64,000 nucleotides of DNA, from assembly GCF_003112695.1 (NCBI RefSeq), contig NZ_BFBP01000003.1, positions 328,460 through 392,459 of the forward strand. Reading direction: 5' to 3'. Below, piece after piece: positions 30,496 through 39,925 of the stretch; position 1 is the first letter of the stretch, and the number at the start of each line of letters is the position of its first letter. Made by a program: the position numbers and the translations under genes. The notes beneath the pieces are model-generated. The model was given only the letters and a program-made list of their open reading frames with translations, had not been told where the DNA came from and ran no database searches. Source of the DNA: Azospira sp. I13. GTDB lineage: Bacteria > Pseudomonadota > Gammaproteobacteria > Burkholderiales > Rhodocyclaceae.

Positions 30496-30801
30496 TCAAA
30501 CTACCGGGAAGCCACCCGCCAGGCAAGCGCCATGACCCTTGTGGCCTCTTTCTGCATCGCCTGGTGGTGGGTGGGATAGAAGTGGGGCGAGAAGCGGTGC
30601 CAGAAGCAGCGTTAGAGGCGGTGTTAGAAGCGAGCCCAGCCGTGCGCTTGGCCGCATGGCCAGACCTTCCCGAAGCATGGCGCGGTCATCGACGATGAGT
30701 ACTTTGGCCCGAGCTTTGGGGGTGGTGTCGGACGAGTTGTCCGCAGCGGGGCGGTTCGCATGGAGGGTCTGGTTATGGAGGATTGTCCATCGTAAAAACA
30801 A
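30496..30801 (-). pseudogene. Remnant of a response-regulator receiver domain
   Basis: Within this open frame, 30661-30720 (minus) encodes PKARAKVLIVDDRAMLREGL, a convincing start of a NarL/FixJ-type receiver domain with the first beta strand and the paired acidic residues. After about 20 residues the similarity ends abruptly in a Leu/Pro-rich sequence built from the 12-bp repeat at 30591-30638. The phospho-acceptor Asp, the rest of the receiver and the HTH domain are absent. It is best read as a decayed 5' fragment. The 463-bp gap between the FKBP gene and flaG shows nothing else that looks coding. Confidence 0.55.
30591..30638. repeat. 12-bp x4 tandem array
   Basis: Four imperfect units: GAAGCGGTGCCA (30591-30602), GAAGCAGCGTTA (30603-30614), GAGGCGGTGTTA (30615-30626) and GAAGCGAGCCCA (30627-30638). 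The array lies at the point where the response-regulator fragment loses similarity. Confidence 0.8.
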
Positions 30802-30830
30802 AAGGTTATGTCACGCCCTAGTCCTTTTGT
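30798..30830. promoter_or_regulatory. Inverted repeat upstream of flaG
   Basis: ACAAAAGG (30798-30805) and CCTTTTGT (30823-30830) are a perfect 8-bp inverted repeat separated by 17 bp, in AT-rich DNA between the response-regulator remnant and flaG. It is a candidate operator. The regulator is unknown, and no sigma-28 or sigma-54 promoter consensus was found nearby. Confidence 0.45.
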
Positions 30831-30937
30831 AACATATCCGCCGGGTTAGTTATCCTGCATAATCCGCCGGATCTGAATGTCCAGGCTGCCATGTCCAGCC
30901 TGGAACGACACCACACCATCGGAGACCCGGGGAAACC

Positions 30938-31324
30938 ATGAAAATTTACGCTGCCCAGACTGCTGGGACGATTTCGAGCCTGTCCACCACGCCTGGCGCC
31001 GCTTCCCGGCCTGGCCAGACGGCGGAGGCTGCGGGGGCCGAGGCGCTGGCCCAGTCCCCCGGCCAGGCCGGTCAGCCCGAGCAGGCCGCCCCTGAGCCTT
31101 CCATCGAAGACCTGAAAAGCGCCGTGGGCGACATCAACAACACCATCCAGTCCCTGGTCAGCCATCTCGAATTCAGTGTGGATACCGATACCGGGCGGAA
31201 TGTGGTGAAGGTGGTGGATATGCGGACCGACGAGATCATCCGCCAGTTTCCTTCCCACGAAGCCCTGGCCATTGCCAAGGCCCTGGACAGCTTCCAGGGG
31301 CTGTTGCTGCGGGATAAGGCCTGA
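30938..31324 (+). CDS. flaG: FlaG-family flagellar protein
   Basis: This 128-residue protein has a low-complexity N-terminal half (Ala/Gly/Gln-rich) and a conserved C-terminal FlaG domain: LEFSVDTDTGRNVVKVVDMRTDEIIRQFPSHEAL. FlaG proteins influence flagellar filament length. It is an orphan here, with no flagellin or fliD gene in the window. ATG 30938 follows a GGGGAAACC segment. Confidence 0.9.
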   Translation: MKIYAAQTAGTISSLSTTPGAASRPGQTAEAAGAEALAQSPGQAGQPEQAAPEPSIEDLKSAVGDINNTIQSLVSHLEFSVDTDTGRNVVKVVDMRTDEIIRQFPSHEALAIAKALDSFQGLLLRDKA

Positions 31325-31355
31325 CCAGCAATGCAGGCCGACCGGGCATGGCTGG

Positions 31356-31381
31356 GCCTGCCCGGGCCGGCTCGGGCAGGC
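31356..31381. terminator. Stem-loop downstream of flaG
   Basis: GCCTGCCCG (31356-31364) pairs perfectly with CGGGCAGGC (31373-31381) over an 8-nt loop, 31 bases after the flaG stop. There is no T-run, so it may be a weak or Rho-assisted terminator. The sequence to 31549 also holds four CCTGA-type pentamers in tandem (31475-31494). Confidence 0.45.
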
Positions 31382-31549
31382 TCCGGGTTTCTCCGGAGGC
31401 CTGGGGTCGTCTCAGGCCCGAGCAATCACAATCGTTTTTTGCGCCACACCAACCGATCTTGGCCGGTCAATCCACCTGACCTGACCTGACCTGGCCGGTG
31501 CCGGTCTGACGCCCGATTTGGGCGGCACCAGGGTACTGGGGCGGCGGGG

Positions 31550-33793
31550 CTAGGGCAGGGCCGACAGCAGGTCCCCGATCCCCGAGCGGGGCAGGGTCAG
31601 GATGAAGGTGGCCCCGGGCGCGTCGCCGCTCTCGGCCAGTTCCACATCTCCGCCGTGGCGGCGGGCCAGCAGGCGGGCCAGATGCAGGCCCAGGCCAGTG
31701 CCCGGTTTTCCTGCGGGACTACTGCCGCGGACGAAGCGCTCGAAGATGCGTTCCCGGTCTTCCGGCGGAATGCCGGGCCCCTGATCCCGGATTTCGATAC
31801 AGACTTTTTCCGTGCCGCCATTTTCTGGCAGGCCGATTCCCGTTCCGCTTCCCATCTTGTTTCCCGAGCCGCTGCCCCCCGAGGGCAGCAGGCGGATGTC
31901 CACGGTACTGCCGGCGGGGGAATACTTGAGGGCATTACTGACCAGATTGCCCAGGGCAATGCCGAAAAGGTGGTGGTCGCAGTGCAGCGTCACCTGCTCT
32001 GACGGCAGGGTCAGCCGGATGCGGCGCAGCTCCTCGACCGCCGTGTCGCCGTAGTTCTGCTGCAGGTGGGCGTTGACGTTCAGTGCTTCCAGACGCAGTT
32101 CCGTTCCCGTGCCATTGAGGCGCTCGTCGGCCAGGCAGTTTTCCAGAAGATCGAGCAGGCGGGCTACGGCGTGGCGGATCTTGCCGATGCGCTTGGGTAG
32201 CTCCCGGGGTGGCGGAAGGGTGCCCATTTCCAGGCGTTGGGCCACCGTGTCGATGATGGAGAGGGGCGTCCGGAATTCGTGGGAGAGCATGGCGACCAGC
32301 TGGCGTTGGTTGTCCAGGGTTGCCTGTTCCATGGCCAGGGCTTCCTGGAGTTGCTGCTGCAGCCGTCCCCGGGTCTTGATTTCCTCCTGCAGGGCGGCGG
32401 TGCGCTCACTCACCCGGCCTTCCAGCTCCCGTTCGACGCGGTGGGCTTCCTGCAGCTCCCGGGCCAGGGCCCGGTCCTTTTCCCGCTCGGCCTTGCGGGT
32501 GCGGTTGATGATGAGGATGGGCAGCAGGATGAGATGGAAGAGCCCGGTGATCTCGCTGCTGTAGTTGATGAGAAAGTGCTCGCTGATGCTCCCCATGCGG
32601 AGGATGGCATTGGCCAGCAGGCCAAGAACCCAGGGGGTGAAGGCGAAGATGTAGGCCCGCCGTTCCTTGTCCTTGAAGCCGATGAAAACCAGTAGGCTGA
32701 CCCAGGTCATGGCGGTGGGGATAGCCATGAACTGAATCAGGACCCCTACGTTGCGCCAGTCGGTGAACAGGCTCAGGGGGGCCAGGGCAGCGTAGCCGAA
32801 GGCCAGTATCCACATGAACGGATAGAGCCGGGGCAGATGCTGGCGGATGGCGAACAGGTGGGTGAAGAAGAGCACGTGGATGCTCAGGATGGGGCCGGTC
32901 AGCCAGGCGATACCGTAGTCGTTGGCGCCTGCCGTTTCGGGGTAGATGAACTGGCTGCCGAAGCCTGCGTTGAGCAGCAGCAGGATGCCACCGGTCAGCA
33001 CGTTGATGCCGTAGTAGAGGTATTGGGGTTCCTTCAGCCAGCGCCAGGAAATGAGACTGAAGATGACCAGGAGCACCAGGGTTCCGGCGAGGCCGCCGTA
33101 GAAGGCGGATTCGAGCACGATCAGGCGCTGGAATTCCCTGTTGCCCCACAAATCCAGTCGCAGGTTGAGGGAACTGGTGCTGTGGATACGGACGTAGATG
33201 GGCTGGCTGATGTCCAGATCAGCCGGAATGGCGGCGGTGAACAGGCGGTAATTCCATTCCCGTGTGGCGAAGGGGTAGTGGTCGCCGGTGATTTCCTCCT
33301 GCCAGCCCCCTTCCCGGGGAATGTAGATCCGGATGTCGTCCAGCATGGGGGGGAAGAAGCGCAGCCAGCGGGTTTCCCCGGCAATGGTAGCTGGCGGCAG
33401 GCAGAGGCGCAGCCACACCGCATCCCGGGTATAGCCGTCGGCCAGTTGCCCTGCAATCGGCTGGAAGGACTTTTCGTGGAAGGCGGCGGCGACGTCGGTA
33501 ACCGTCAGCCGGGTGCTTGGGTCGTGGAAGTAGGCCTGTTCCGGTAGGCTGGTCGCAACCGTGGCACCCGGCGCGCAGGTATAGGCCTGGGCCGGGAATG
33601 CCGACAACAGGAGCAAAAGGAAGCACAGAAACGTCAGGAATGTCTGGAACTGCTGGAATGAGGGCAAGAGCCATTGGTGACCCGGTGCCCACGGGAACTG
33701 CCGTACCTGGTTCATCAAATGGCAGCAGGGTGCGGCGTGGGGCGGTGTGGGTAATGACAATTCCATGGGCTGGATTCTGCCAGAAGCTTCCAT
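31550..33793 (-). CDS. 7TMR-DISM sensor histidine kinase
   Basis: This kinase of about 747 residues has a signal peptide/helix (FLTFLCFLLLLLSAFPAQA, about residues 42-62), an extracytoplasmic 7TMR-DISM-type carbohydrate-binding-like domain (about 70-215), seven transmembrane helices (about 220-420), a coiled coil, HisKA with LSHEFRTPL near residue 503, and HATPase with NALKYSP, RDQGPGIP and GTGLGLHLARLLARRHGG. There is no receiver domain and no adjacent regulator. ATG 33793 was chosen because GAGG stands six bases before it; ATG 33766 and 33715 are alternatives. Its 5' region overlaps nothing and follows the liv terminator. Confidence 0.87.
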   Translation of the reverse strand: MEASGRIQPMELSLPTPPHAAPCCHLMNQVRQFPWAPGHQWLLPSFQQFQTFLTFLCFLLLLLSAFPAQAYTCAPGATVATSLPEQAYFHDPSTRLTVTDVAAAFHEKSFQPIAGQLADGYTRDAVWLRLCLPPATIAGETRWLRFFPPMLDDIRIYIPREGGWQEEITGDHYPFATREWNYRLFTAAIPADLDISQPIYVRIHSTSSLNLRLDLWGNREFQRLIVLESAFYGGLAGTLVLLVIFSLISWRWLKEPQYLYYGINVLTGGILLLLNAGFGSQFIYPETAGANDYGIAWLTGPILSIHVLFFTHLFAIRQHLPRLYPFMWILAFGYAALAPLSLFTDWRNVGVLIQFMAIPTAMTWVSLLVFIGFKDKERRAYIFAFTPWVLGLLANAILRMGSISEHFLINYSSEITGLFHLILLPILIINRTRKAEREKDRALARELQEAHRVERELEGRVSERTAALQEEIKTRGRLQQQLQEALAMEQATLDNQRQLVAMLSHEFRTPLSIIDTVAQRLEMGTLPPPRELPKRIGKIRHAVARLLDLLENCLADERLNGTGTELRLEALNVNAHLQQNYGDTAVEELRRIRLTLPSEQVTLHCDHHLFGIALGNLVSNALKYSPAGSTVDIRLLPSGGSGSGNKMGSGTGIGLPENGGTEKVCIEIRDQGPGIPPEDRERIFERFVRGSSPAGKPGTGLGLHLARLLARRHGGDVELAESGDAPGATFILTLPRSGIGDLLSALP

Positions 33794-33823
33794 TCCTTTC
33801 CTCACGGCCATGACGCCAAATGT

Positions 33824-33858
33824 CGGCAAAAAAAAACCGCGGACTGGCCGCGGCTTTT
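33824..33858 (-). terminator. Intrinsic terminator of the liv operon
   Basis: Read on the minus strand, GCCGCGG and CCGCGG arms flank a CCAGT-type loop and are followed by a run of nine T. It lies about 45 bases after the livF stop. Confidence 0.9.
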
Positions 33859-33902
33859 CGGGTGAGGCAAGGCGGGCCGCCTGGTGGCGTCCGCCAGCAG
33901 CA

Positions 33903-34615
33903 TCAACCACCCAGGTAAGCTTCTTCCACCTTGGGGTTGGCCAGCAGATTGGCGCCGGAATCGGCCAGGACGATCTTGCCGGTTTCGATGACATAGCCGT
34001 GGCGGGCGATCTTCAACGCCTGGCGCACGTTCTGCTCCACCAGCAGGATGGTCAGGCCGCGGCGGTTGATCTCCACCAGGATGCGGAAGATTTCCTGCAC
34101 CACGATGGGGGCCAGGCCCATGGAGGGCTCGTCCAGCAGCAGCAGCTTGGGCTTGGCCATGAGGGCCCGGCCGATGGCCAGCATCTGCTGTTCGCCGCCG
34201 GAAAGGTTGCCGGCGAACTGCTGGGACCGTTCCTTGAGGCGGGGGAAGAGCTGGTACACCTCTTCCATGGAGGCAGGGATGCCCTCCTTGTCCTGCCGGG
34301 TGTAGGCGCCCAGCAGCAGGTTCTCTTCCACTGTCAGGGTAGTGAGGATGGCCCGGCCTTCGGCTACCTGCACCAGGCCCTGCTCGACGATCTGGTGGGC
34401 GGGCAGGCGGGTGATGTCCTCGCCCTGGAACTCGATCTTGCCCCGGGAGGCCTTGATCAGGCCGGAGAGGGCCAGCAGGGTGGTGCTCTTGCCGGCACCG
34501 TTGGCCCCCACCAAGGCGGTGATCTCGCCCTCGTTGAGGTGGAAATCCAGACCCTTGACGGCCTCGATGTGGCCGTAGGCCACGGCCAGGTCGTGTACGC
34601 GAAGGAGCACACTCA

Positions 34616-34616
<1 letters not shown>
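33903..34616 (-). CDS. livF: LivF, branched-chain amino acid ABC transporter ATPase
   Basis: This 237-residue ABC ATPase has Walker A GANGAGKST, signature LSGGEQQMLAIGRALM, Walker B LLLLDEPSMGLAP and the LivF-type end VEEAYLGG. It energises high-affinity uptake of Leu/Ile/Val or related amides together with LivG. Its start overlaps the livG stop by one base (TAATG). Last gene of livK-livH-livM-livG-livF. Confidence 0.95.
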
Positions 34617-35394
<778 letters not shown>

Positions 35395-35398
<4 letters not shown>

Positions 35399-36258
35399 GC
35401 CTGACCTCCCTTGAGACGCTTGAAGAAGGCCTTGATGCGGCGGGATTCCCACAGGCCCTTGGGCAGGAACAGCACCACCAGCACCAGCACGGCGCCGTTC
35501 ACCAGGGAACGGAAGTCCTGCAGGGAGCGCAGCAGTTCCGGCAGCAGGGTGAGGATGGAGGAGCCGAGCATGGGGCCGATGAGGCTGGAGGTACCACCCA
35601 GCACCGCCATGGTGAGGATGTCCACGGCGTTTTCGAAGCCGTATTCCCGGGGGCTGATGAAGAAGGTGAAGTGGGCGTTCAGCGCCCCGGCCACGCCGGC
35701 GATGAAGGCGCCGAGGGAGAAGGCCAGCAGCTTGTAGCGGTCCACATTGATGCCCATCAGGCGGGCGGCCACCTCATCTTCCTTGATGGCCTCAAAGGCG
35801 CGACCCACCTTGGAGCGGCGCAGCCGGGCCAGGCCATAGACGGTGATGGCCAGGATCAGGGCGATGTGCCAGCCTTCGGTGGCCAGGGGAATGCCGTTGA
35901 GGCCTTCGGGGCCGCCGGTGATCTCCAGGTTGAGCACGGTGATGCGCACCACTTCGCCGAAGGCCAGGGTGGCCATGGCCAGATAGACGCCGGAGAGCCG
36001 CAGCACTGGCGCACCGATAATCAGGGCCACCAGGGCGGGAGCGATGCCGCCAGCCAGCAGCACGGTACCGAAGGACCAGTCCAGATTCACCGTCAGCAGG
36101 GCCGCCACATAGGCACCGATGCCCATGAAGGCGGCGTTGGCCAGGGACAACAGGCCGCAGGAAAGGGTCAGCCAGATGGACAGGGCCAACAGGGCATGAA
36201 CGCCCACCGAAAACACCAGGGTGCTGTAGGTGGACCAGAAGTCATTGAACCATTCCAT
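35395..36258 (-). CDS. livM: LivM, branched-chain amino acid ABC transporter permease
   Basis: This 287-residue permease has eight to nine hydrophobic segments. The inner-membrane transport signature EAIKEDEVAARLMGINVDRYKLLAFSLGAFIAGVAGAL (written in parts: EAIKEDEVAA near residue 160 and AGVAGAL near 188) contacts the ATPases. It pairs with LivH to form the channel. Confidence 0.95.
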
Positions 36259-36260
36259 GA

Positions 36261-37142
36261 TCAGGCCTTCCTTTCCAGCTTACGCCCGAACAGCCCGGAA
36301 GGCCGCACCAGCAGGATCAGGAAGAGCAGGCCGAAGGCCACGGCATCGCCCATCTGGCTCGACAGGTAGGCCTTGCTGATGACTTCGGCGAAGCCCAGGA
36401 AGAGGCCGCCGATGAGGGCACCGCGGATATCGCCCATGCCGCCGAGAATGATCACGGCAATACCCTTGTGCAGCATGGGCTGGCCCATGAAGGGGGTGAT
36501 GGCATTGAAGTTGAGGCCGATCAGCACCCCGGCGATACCACCCAGGGCGGCAGCGGCGAAGGAGGTGATGTGGAACAGGCCTTCCACGTTGATGCCCAGC
36601 AGATAGGCAGCCTTGGGGGATTCGGCAATGGCCCGCAGGGCGCGGCCCAGCTGGGTGCGCTTGAGCAGGGTGAACAGCACGGCCATGAGCACGAAGGCGA
36701 TGGCGACGATGGCGATTTCCAGGGCCCGCACGTGCACTTCGCCCACCATGAAATCGCCCATGGGCATAATTTCTTCCGGGAAGCGCAGCACCTCGGCACC
36801 GAAGATGCCCTGGGCCGCGCTGGTCAGCATGATGCCGACACCGATGGTGGCGATCATGGGAATCAGGTGGGGGGCGTTGCGGGCGCGCAGGGGTTTGAGG
36901 ACGAGGACGTCCACCAGCAGGCCGATGGTGCCGCTGACCACCATGGCGCCGATCATGGCCACCCACAGGGGAGCGTTGAGGTGGCTGACCATGGCCAGGG
37001 CGGCATAGCTGCCCACCATGAACACCGCTCCGTGGGAGAGGTTGATGACCGCCAGCACGCCGAACACCAGGGTGAAGCCCAGGGCGAACAGCGCGTAGAC
37101 GCTGCCAAGCGTCAGGGCGTTGAGGAGTTGTTGTTCAAGCAT
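36261..37142 (-). CDS. livH: LivH, branched-chain amino acid ABC transporter permease
   Basis: This 293-residue permease begins MLEQQLLNALTLGSVYALFALG, typical of LivH. The EAA-like loop RAIAESPKAAYLLGINV precedes helices with LGGIAGVLIGLNF. Two bases separate its stop from the livM start. It lies 90 bp downstream of livK, beyond a stem-loop that may separate livK expression from the permease genes. Confidence 0.95.
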   Translation of the reverse strand: MLEQQLLNALTLGSVYALFALGFTLVFGVLAVINLSHGAVFMVGSYAALAMVSHLNAPLWVAMIGAMVVSGTIGLLVDVLVLKPLRARNAPHLIPMIATIGVGIMLTSAAQGIFGAEVLRFPEEIMPMGDFMVGEVHVRALEIAIVAIAFVLMAVLFTLLKRTQLGRALRAIAESPKAAYLLGINVEGLFHITSFAAAALGGIAGVLIGLNFNAITPFMGQPMLHKGIAVIILGGMGDIRGALIGGLFLGFAEVISKAYLSSQMGDAVAFGLLFLILLVRPSGLFGRKLERKA

Positions 37143-37164
37143 CGGGAAATTCCAGTACCAAATG

Positions 37165-37198
37165 CAATGCGGGGCTGACTTTCATCGGCCCCGCATTG
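37165..37198 (-). promoter_or_regulatory. Stem-loop between livK and livH
   Basis: CAATGCGGGGC (37165-37175) and GCCCCGCATTG (37188-37198) form a perfect 11-bp stem with a 12-nt loop, and there is no T-run. In binding-protein operons such structures commonly protect the 3' end of the binding-protein message so that it outnumbers the permease. That role here is inference. Confidence 0.75.
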
Positions 37199-37232
37199 AA
37201 GGGTAAGACGGGCTTACTCGGATTGCGTGTGC

Positions 37233-38396
37233 TTACTTGCCTTCAAAGGCGGTGAACTTGCCACCCTTGACTACGTAGATAAAGGGCTTCTGGTCCGCAT
37301 CCCAGCCACCGGGCTTGCCGGTCTTGGTGACGGCGGCGCGGAACTTGAAGGGGCCGGTGGCGCCGTTGATGGTGGCCTTGGGCAGGGCATTCTTCAGGGC
37401 TTCGCGGTCAGCGGCGAGGTCGCCGGAGAGCTTCACTTCGTGCAGGGCAGCGGCGGCCACGTGCAGGGCGTCGAAGGCCTGGGCGGCGAACTGGTTCGGT
37501 TCGGCGTTGTACTTCTTCACGTAGGCAGCGACGAAGGCCTTGTTGGCGGGCGCCGGGTTGGTGTTGGACCAGGGGCTGCCGACGAAGGTGCCTTCACCGG
37601 CCAGCTTGGAAATCTCGAACAGCTTCGGCGAATTGAAGCCGTTGCCGCCGATGAAGGGCGCCTTGATGCCCAGACCACGGGCCTGCAGCATGATGTTGGC
37701 AGCTTCTTCGGCCAGGCAGGAACAGATCACCGCATCCGGATTGGTGGCCTTGATCTTGGTCAGCTGGGCCTTGAAGTCCACATCGCCCTTGACGTAGGTC
37801 TCGGTGGTGGTGACCGGCAGCTTCTGGTCTTCCAGCACCTTCTTGAAGACGTCGTAGCCGCTCTTGGTGAAGGCGTCGTCGTTACCGTAGATCACGGCGA
37901 CCTGCTTCAGCTTGTAGTGCTTGGTGGCGGTGGCCACGGTCACCGGCAGCACGTCGGATTCCATGACGGAGTTACGGAAGACGTAGGGGCCGATGTCGGT
38001 GATGCCGGAGGCAGTGACGGAGGTGCCGAAAACCACGGTCTTGGCACCGTTGGCCACGGGGCCGGCAGCGAACATGGAGTTGGACAGGGTGGGGCCGAAG
38101 ACCATCAGCACCTTGTCCTGGAAAATCAGCTTCTTGAAGACGTTGATGCCTTCTTCCTTCTTGCCCTGTTCGTCTTCGACGACGAGCTGGATTTTGTTGC
38201 CATTCACGCCGCCCTGGGCGTTGATTTCGTCGGCTGCCAGCTGGAAGCCGTTACGGATGGCAACGCCGTACTGGGCGGCACCGCCGGTCAGGGCAGCGGC
38301 GACGCCGATCTTGATGTCGGCGGCCTGGGCCAGGCCGGCGGCAGCGAGGGCGCTGACCAGGACGAGGGATTTGGGCAGGGAAGGCAGGAAGCGCAT
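37233..38396 (-). CDS. livK: LivK-type periplasmic branched-chain amino acid binding protein
   Basis: This 387-residue class I substrate-binding protein has a signal peptide (LPKSLVLVSALAAAGLAQAAD, cleavage near residue 24) followed by IKIGVAAALTGGAAQYGVAIRNGFQLAADEINAQGG (in parts) and two alpha/beta lobes. ATG 38396 has GGAG seven bases upstream. First gene of the liv operon. The ligand could be Leu/Ile/Val or an amide, since sequence alone cannot separate them. Confidence 0.93.
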   Translation of the reverse strand: MRFLPSLPKSLVLVSALAAAGLAQAADIKIGVAAALTGGAAQYGVAIRNGFQLAADEINAQGGVNGNKIQLVVEDEQGKKEEGINVFKKLIFQDKVLMVFGPTLSNSMFAAGPVANGAKTVVFGTSVTASGITDIGPYVFRNSVMESDVLPVTVATATKHYKLKQVAVIYGNDDAFTKSGYDVFKKVLEDQKLPVTTTETYVKGDVDFKAQLTKIKATNPDAVICSCLAEEAANIMLQARGLGIKAPFIGGNGFNSPKLFEISKLAGEGTFVGSPWSNTNPAPANKAFVAAYVKKYNAEPNQFAAQAFDALHVAAAALHEVKLSGDLAADREALKNALPKATINGATGPFKFRAAVTKTGKPGGWDADQKPFIYVVKGGKFTAFEGK

Positions 38397-38804
38397 AGTT
38401 TCTCCAGTGAATTCTGTTTTGATTCGTACCAATGCGTCGGGCCGGGTGCGCACACCACGGCGGAACGCCAGTCGATATCGGCGCCGGTTCGGCATCGCCT
38501 GCCTTTTGGGCGTGGCGGTGTGCCTGGCCGGCACAGGTCTCTCGCAACCTGCGCCCAGGTGCCGGCTGGGAAGCTTGTGGTTCCAGCCCGTCCTGGCATG
38601 ACCGGGTTCCCGTTGCGGAAAAGGGGCCAGGGCGGGATGCCGATACTGCGGCCCCGGGCAGCGATTCCGGAAGGGGAAAAACGAAGATTATACCGGCTCC
38701 CGGGCGTCTGGCGTCAGTACGTGGAAACCCTCGGGGCCGGGTGCGGCCAGTAGTGACCGGGGGCGAGCAGTAGCGACCAGCCTTACCGGCAAACAAAAAT
38801 CCGT
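38397..38804. other. Upstream region of the liv operon
   Basis: The gap of about 400 bp between the liv operon and the metQ terminator has no convincing coding sequence, and open frames on both strands lack family features. It must hold the liv promoter, but no clear -35/-10 pair was seen. A loose 17-bp-offset duplication, AGTAGTGACC and AGTAGCGACC, lies near 38750-38778. Confidence 0.4.
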
Positions 38805-38837
38805 AAAAAAAAACGGGCCGCCCGAAGGCGACCCGTC
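38804..38837 (-). terminator. Intrinsic terminator of the met ABC operon
   Basis: On the minus strand, ACGGGTCGCC pairs with GGCGGCCCGT (one G-U pair) over a TTCG loop (arms 38827-38836 and 38813-38822), followed by nine T (38805-38813). It lies about 27 bases after the metQ stop. Confidence 0.92.
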
Positions 38838-38863
38838 CATGGGCGGCGGAGGCCGCTAGGGAT

Positions 38864-39667
38864 TTACTGCAGGTAGGCGGGGCGGGCGTAGCCCTGGAAG
38901 TGCTTGTCCAGCACGGCCTTGTACTCGGGGGACTTGAAGGCGGCGACCAGGTCCTGGGTCCAGGCCTTGTTCTGATCGTCGGTCTTCACCGCCACCACGT
39001 TGAGGTAATGGTCGGGGGTCTTTTCCAGAACGATGGCTTCGGTCAGCTTCAAGCCGGAAGCGATGGCGAAGTTGCCGGGCACCACCACCAGGCCGGCGTC
39101 ATCCAGGGTACGGGGCAGCTGGGCGGCCTCGATGGGGGTCAGCTGCAGCTTGTGGGGGTTTTCCGCCACATCCTTCTCGGTGGCCTTGAGGGCGTCAATG
39201 CCCGGCTTCACCTTGATCAGGCCGTTCTGCTCGAGGAAGTGCAGGGCACGGGCCAGGTTGGAGGGATCGTTGGGCAGGGTGACACGATCACCGTCCTTCA
39301 CGTCCTTCAGGCTCTTGGCCTTCTTGGAGTAGAGGCCCATGGGGGCCACCGGCACCTTGACCACGTCAGTCAGGTTGAGGCCCTTGTCGGCGGAAAACTT
39401 CTTCAGGTAGATCACGTGCTGGAAGACGTTGGCGTCCAGGGAGCCCTGGGCCAGGGCCAGGTTGGGCTGCACGTAGTCGTTGAATTCCACCAGCTTCACG
39501 GTATAGCCCTTCTTTTCCAGGATGGGCTTGATGCCCAGCTTGACCTGGTCGAAGTTGGGGCCGGCGGTGGCGCCGATGGTCAGGTTCTTCTTCTCTTGCG
39601 CGAAGGCGGGCGCCGCCGCCAGGCCCAGGGCCAGACCAGCGATGACGAGGGAACGGATCAGTTTCAT
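38864..39667 (-). CDS. metQ: MetQ/NlpA-family methionine-binding protein
   Basis: This 267-residue NlpA-family protein has a signal peptide IRSLVIAGLALGLAAAPAFAQ, then LTIGATAGPNFDQVK, VEFNDYVQPNLALAQGSLDANVFQH and LPNDPSNLARALHFLEQNGLI, all typical of methionine-binding lipoproteins. Unlike E. coli MetQ it has no lipobox Cys, so it should be a soluble periplasmic protein. It lies 258 bp downstream of metI, separated by an inverted-repeat region. Confidence 0.92.
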   Translation of the reverse strand: MKLIRSLVIAGLALGLAAAPAFAQEKKNLTIGATAGPNFDQVKLGIKPILEKKGYTVKLVEFNDYVQPNLALAQGSLDANVFQHVIYLKKFSADKGLNLTDVVKVPVAPMGLYSKKAKSLKDVKDGDRVTLPNDPSNLARALHFLEQNGLIKVKPGIDALKATEKDVAENPHKLQLTPIEAAQLPRTLDDAGLVVVPGNFAIASGLKLTEAIVLEKTPDHYLNVVAVKTDDQNKAWTQDLVAAFKSPEYKAVLDKHFQGYARPAYLQ

Positions 39668-39707
39668 GTGTTTGGACTCCGTAGTTGGGGGGTAAATCAA
39701 AAAGCGT

Positions 39708-39908
39708 TTGCCACAGAGGGCACAGAGATCACAGAGGGTATTCATTCTCCGTGGGGTAGGGCGAGGGGCCTGGAAGGGTTCCTGCCCTGGCAGCCAATAG
39801 GGACGGGCCTCTCGACCATGCCATGATGAAGAATGGCGTCCCTATTGCCTCCCAGGCCTATCGCCTTTTCGCTTTATCTCTGAGCGCTCTGTGTCCTCTG
39901 TGGCTAAA
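39708..39908. repeat. Nested inverted-repeat element between metI and metQ
   Basis: The outer arms contain CACAGAGGGCACAGAG (near 39711) and its inverted relative CTCTGTGTCCTCTGTGG (near 39887). The inner arms are CCTGGCAGCCAATAGGGACG (39786-39805) and the inverse of 39837-39856, which match at 18 of 20 positions over a 31-bp loop. The inner right side contains GAAGAATGGCGTCCCTATT (39828-39846), which recurs exactly at 48861-48879. The symmetry suggests a small non-coding mobile or REP-like element. No ORF in it looks real. Confidence 0.7.
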
Positions 39909-39925
39909 AAGAGGTTTTCATACCG

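Noticed and set aside
31475..31494. CCTGA pentamer repeat as a phase-variation tract
   Set aside because: It lies between convergent gene ends, away from any promoter or reading frame, so copy-number change would have no evident effect.
39708..39740. CACAGAG repeats as a CRISPR array
   Set aside because: The units are under 10 bp with no spacers of uniform length and no cas genes; the inverted partner near 39887 fits a small inverted-repeat element better.
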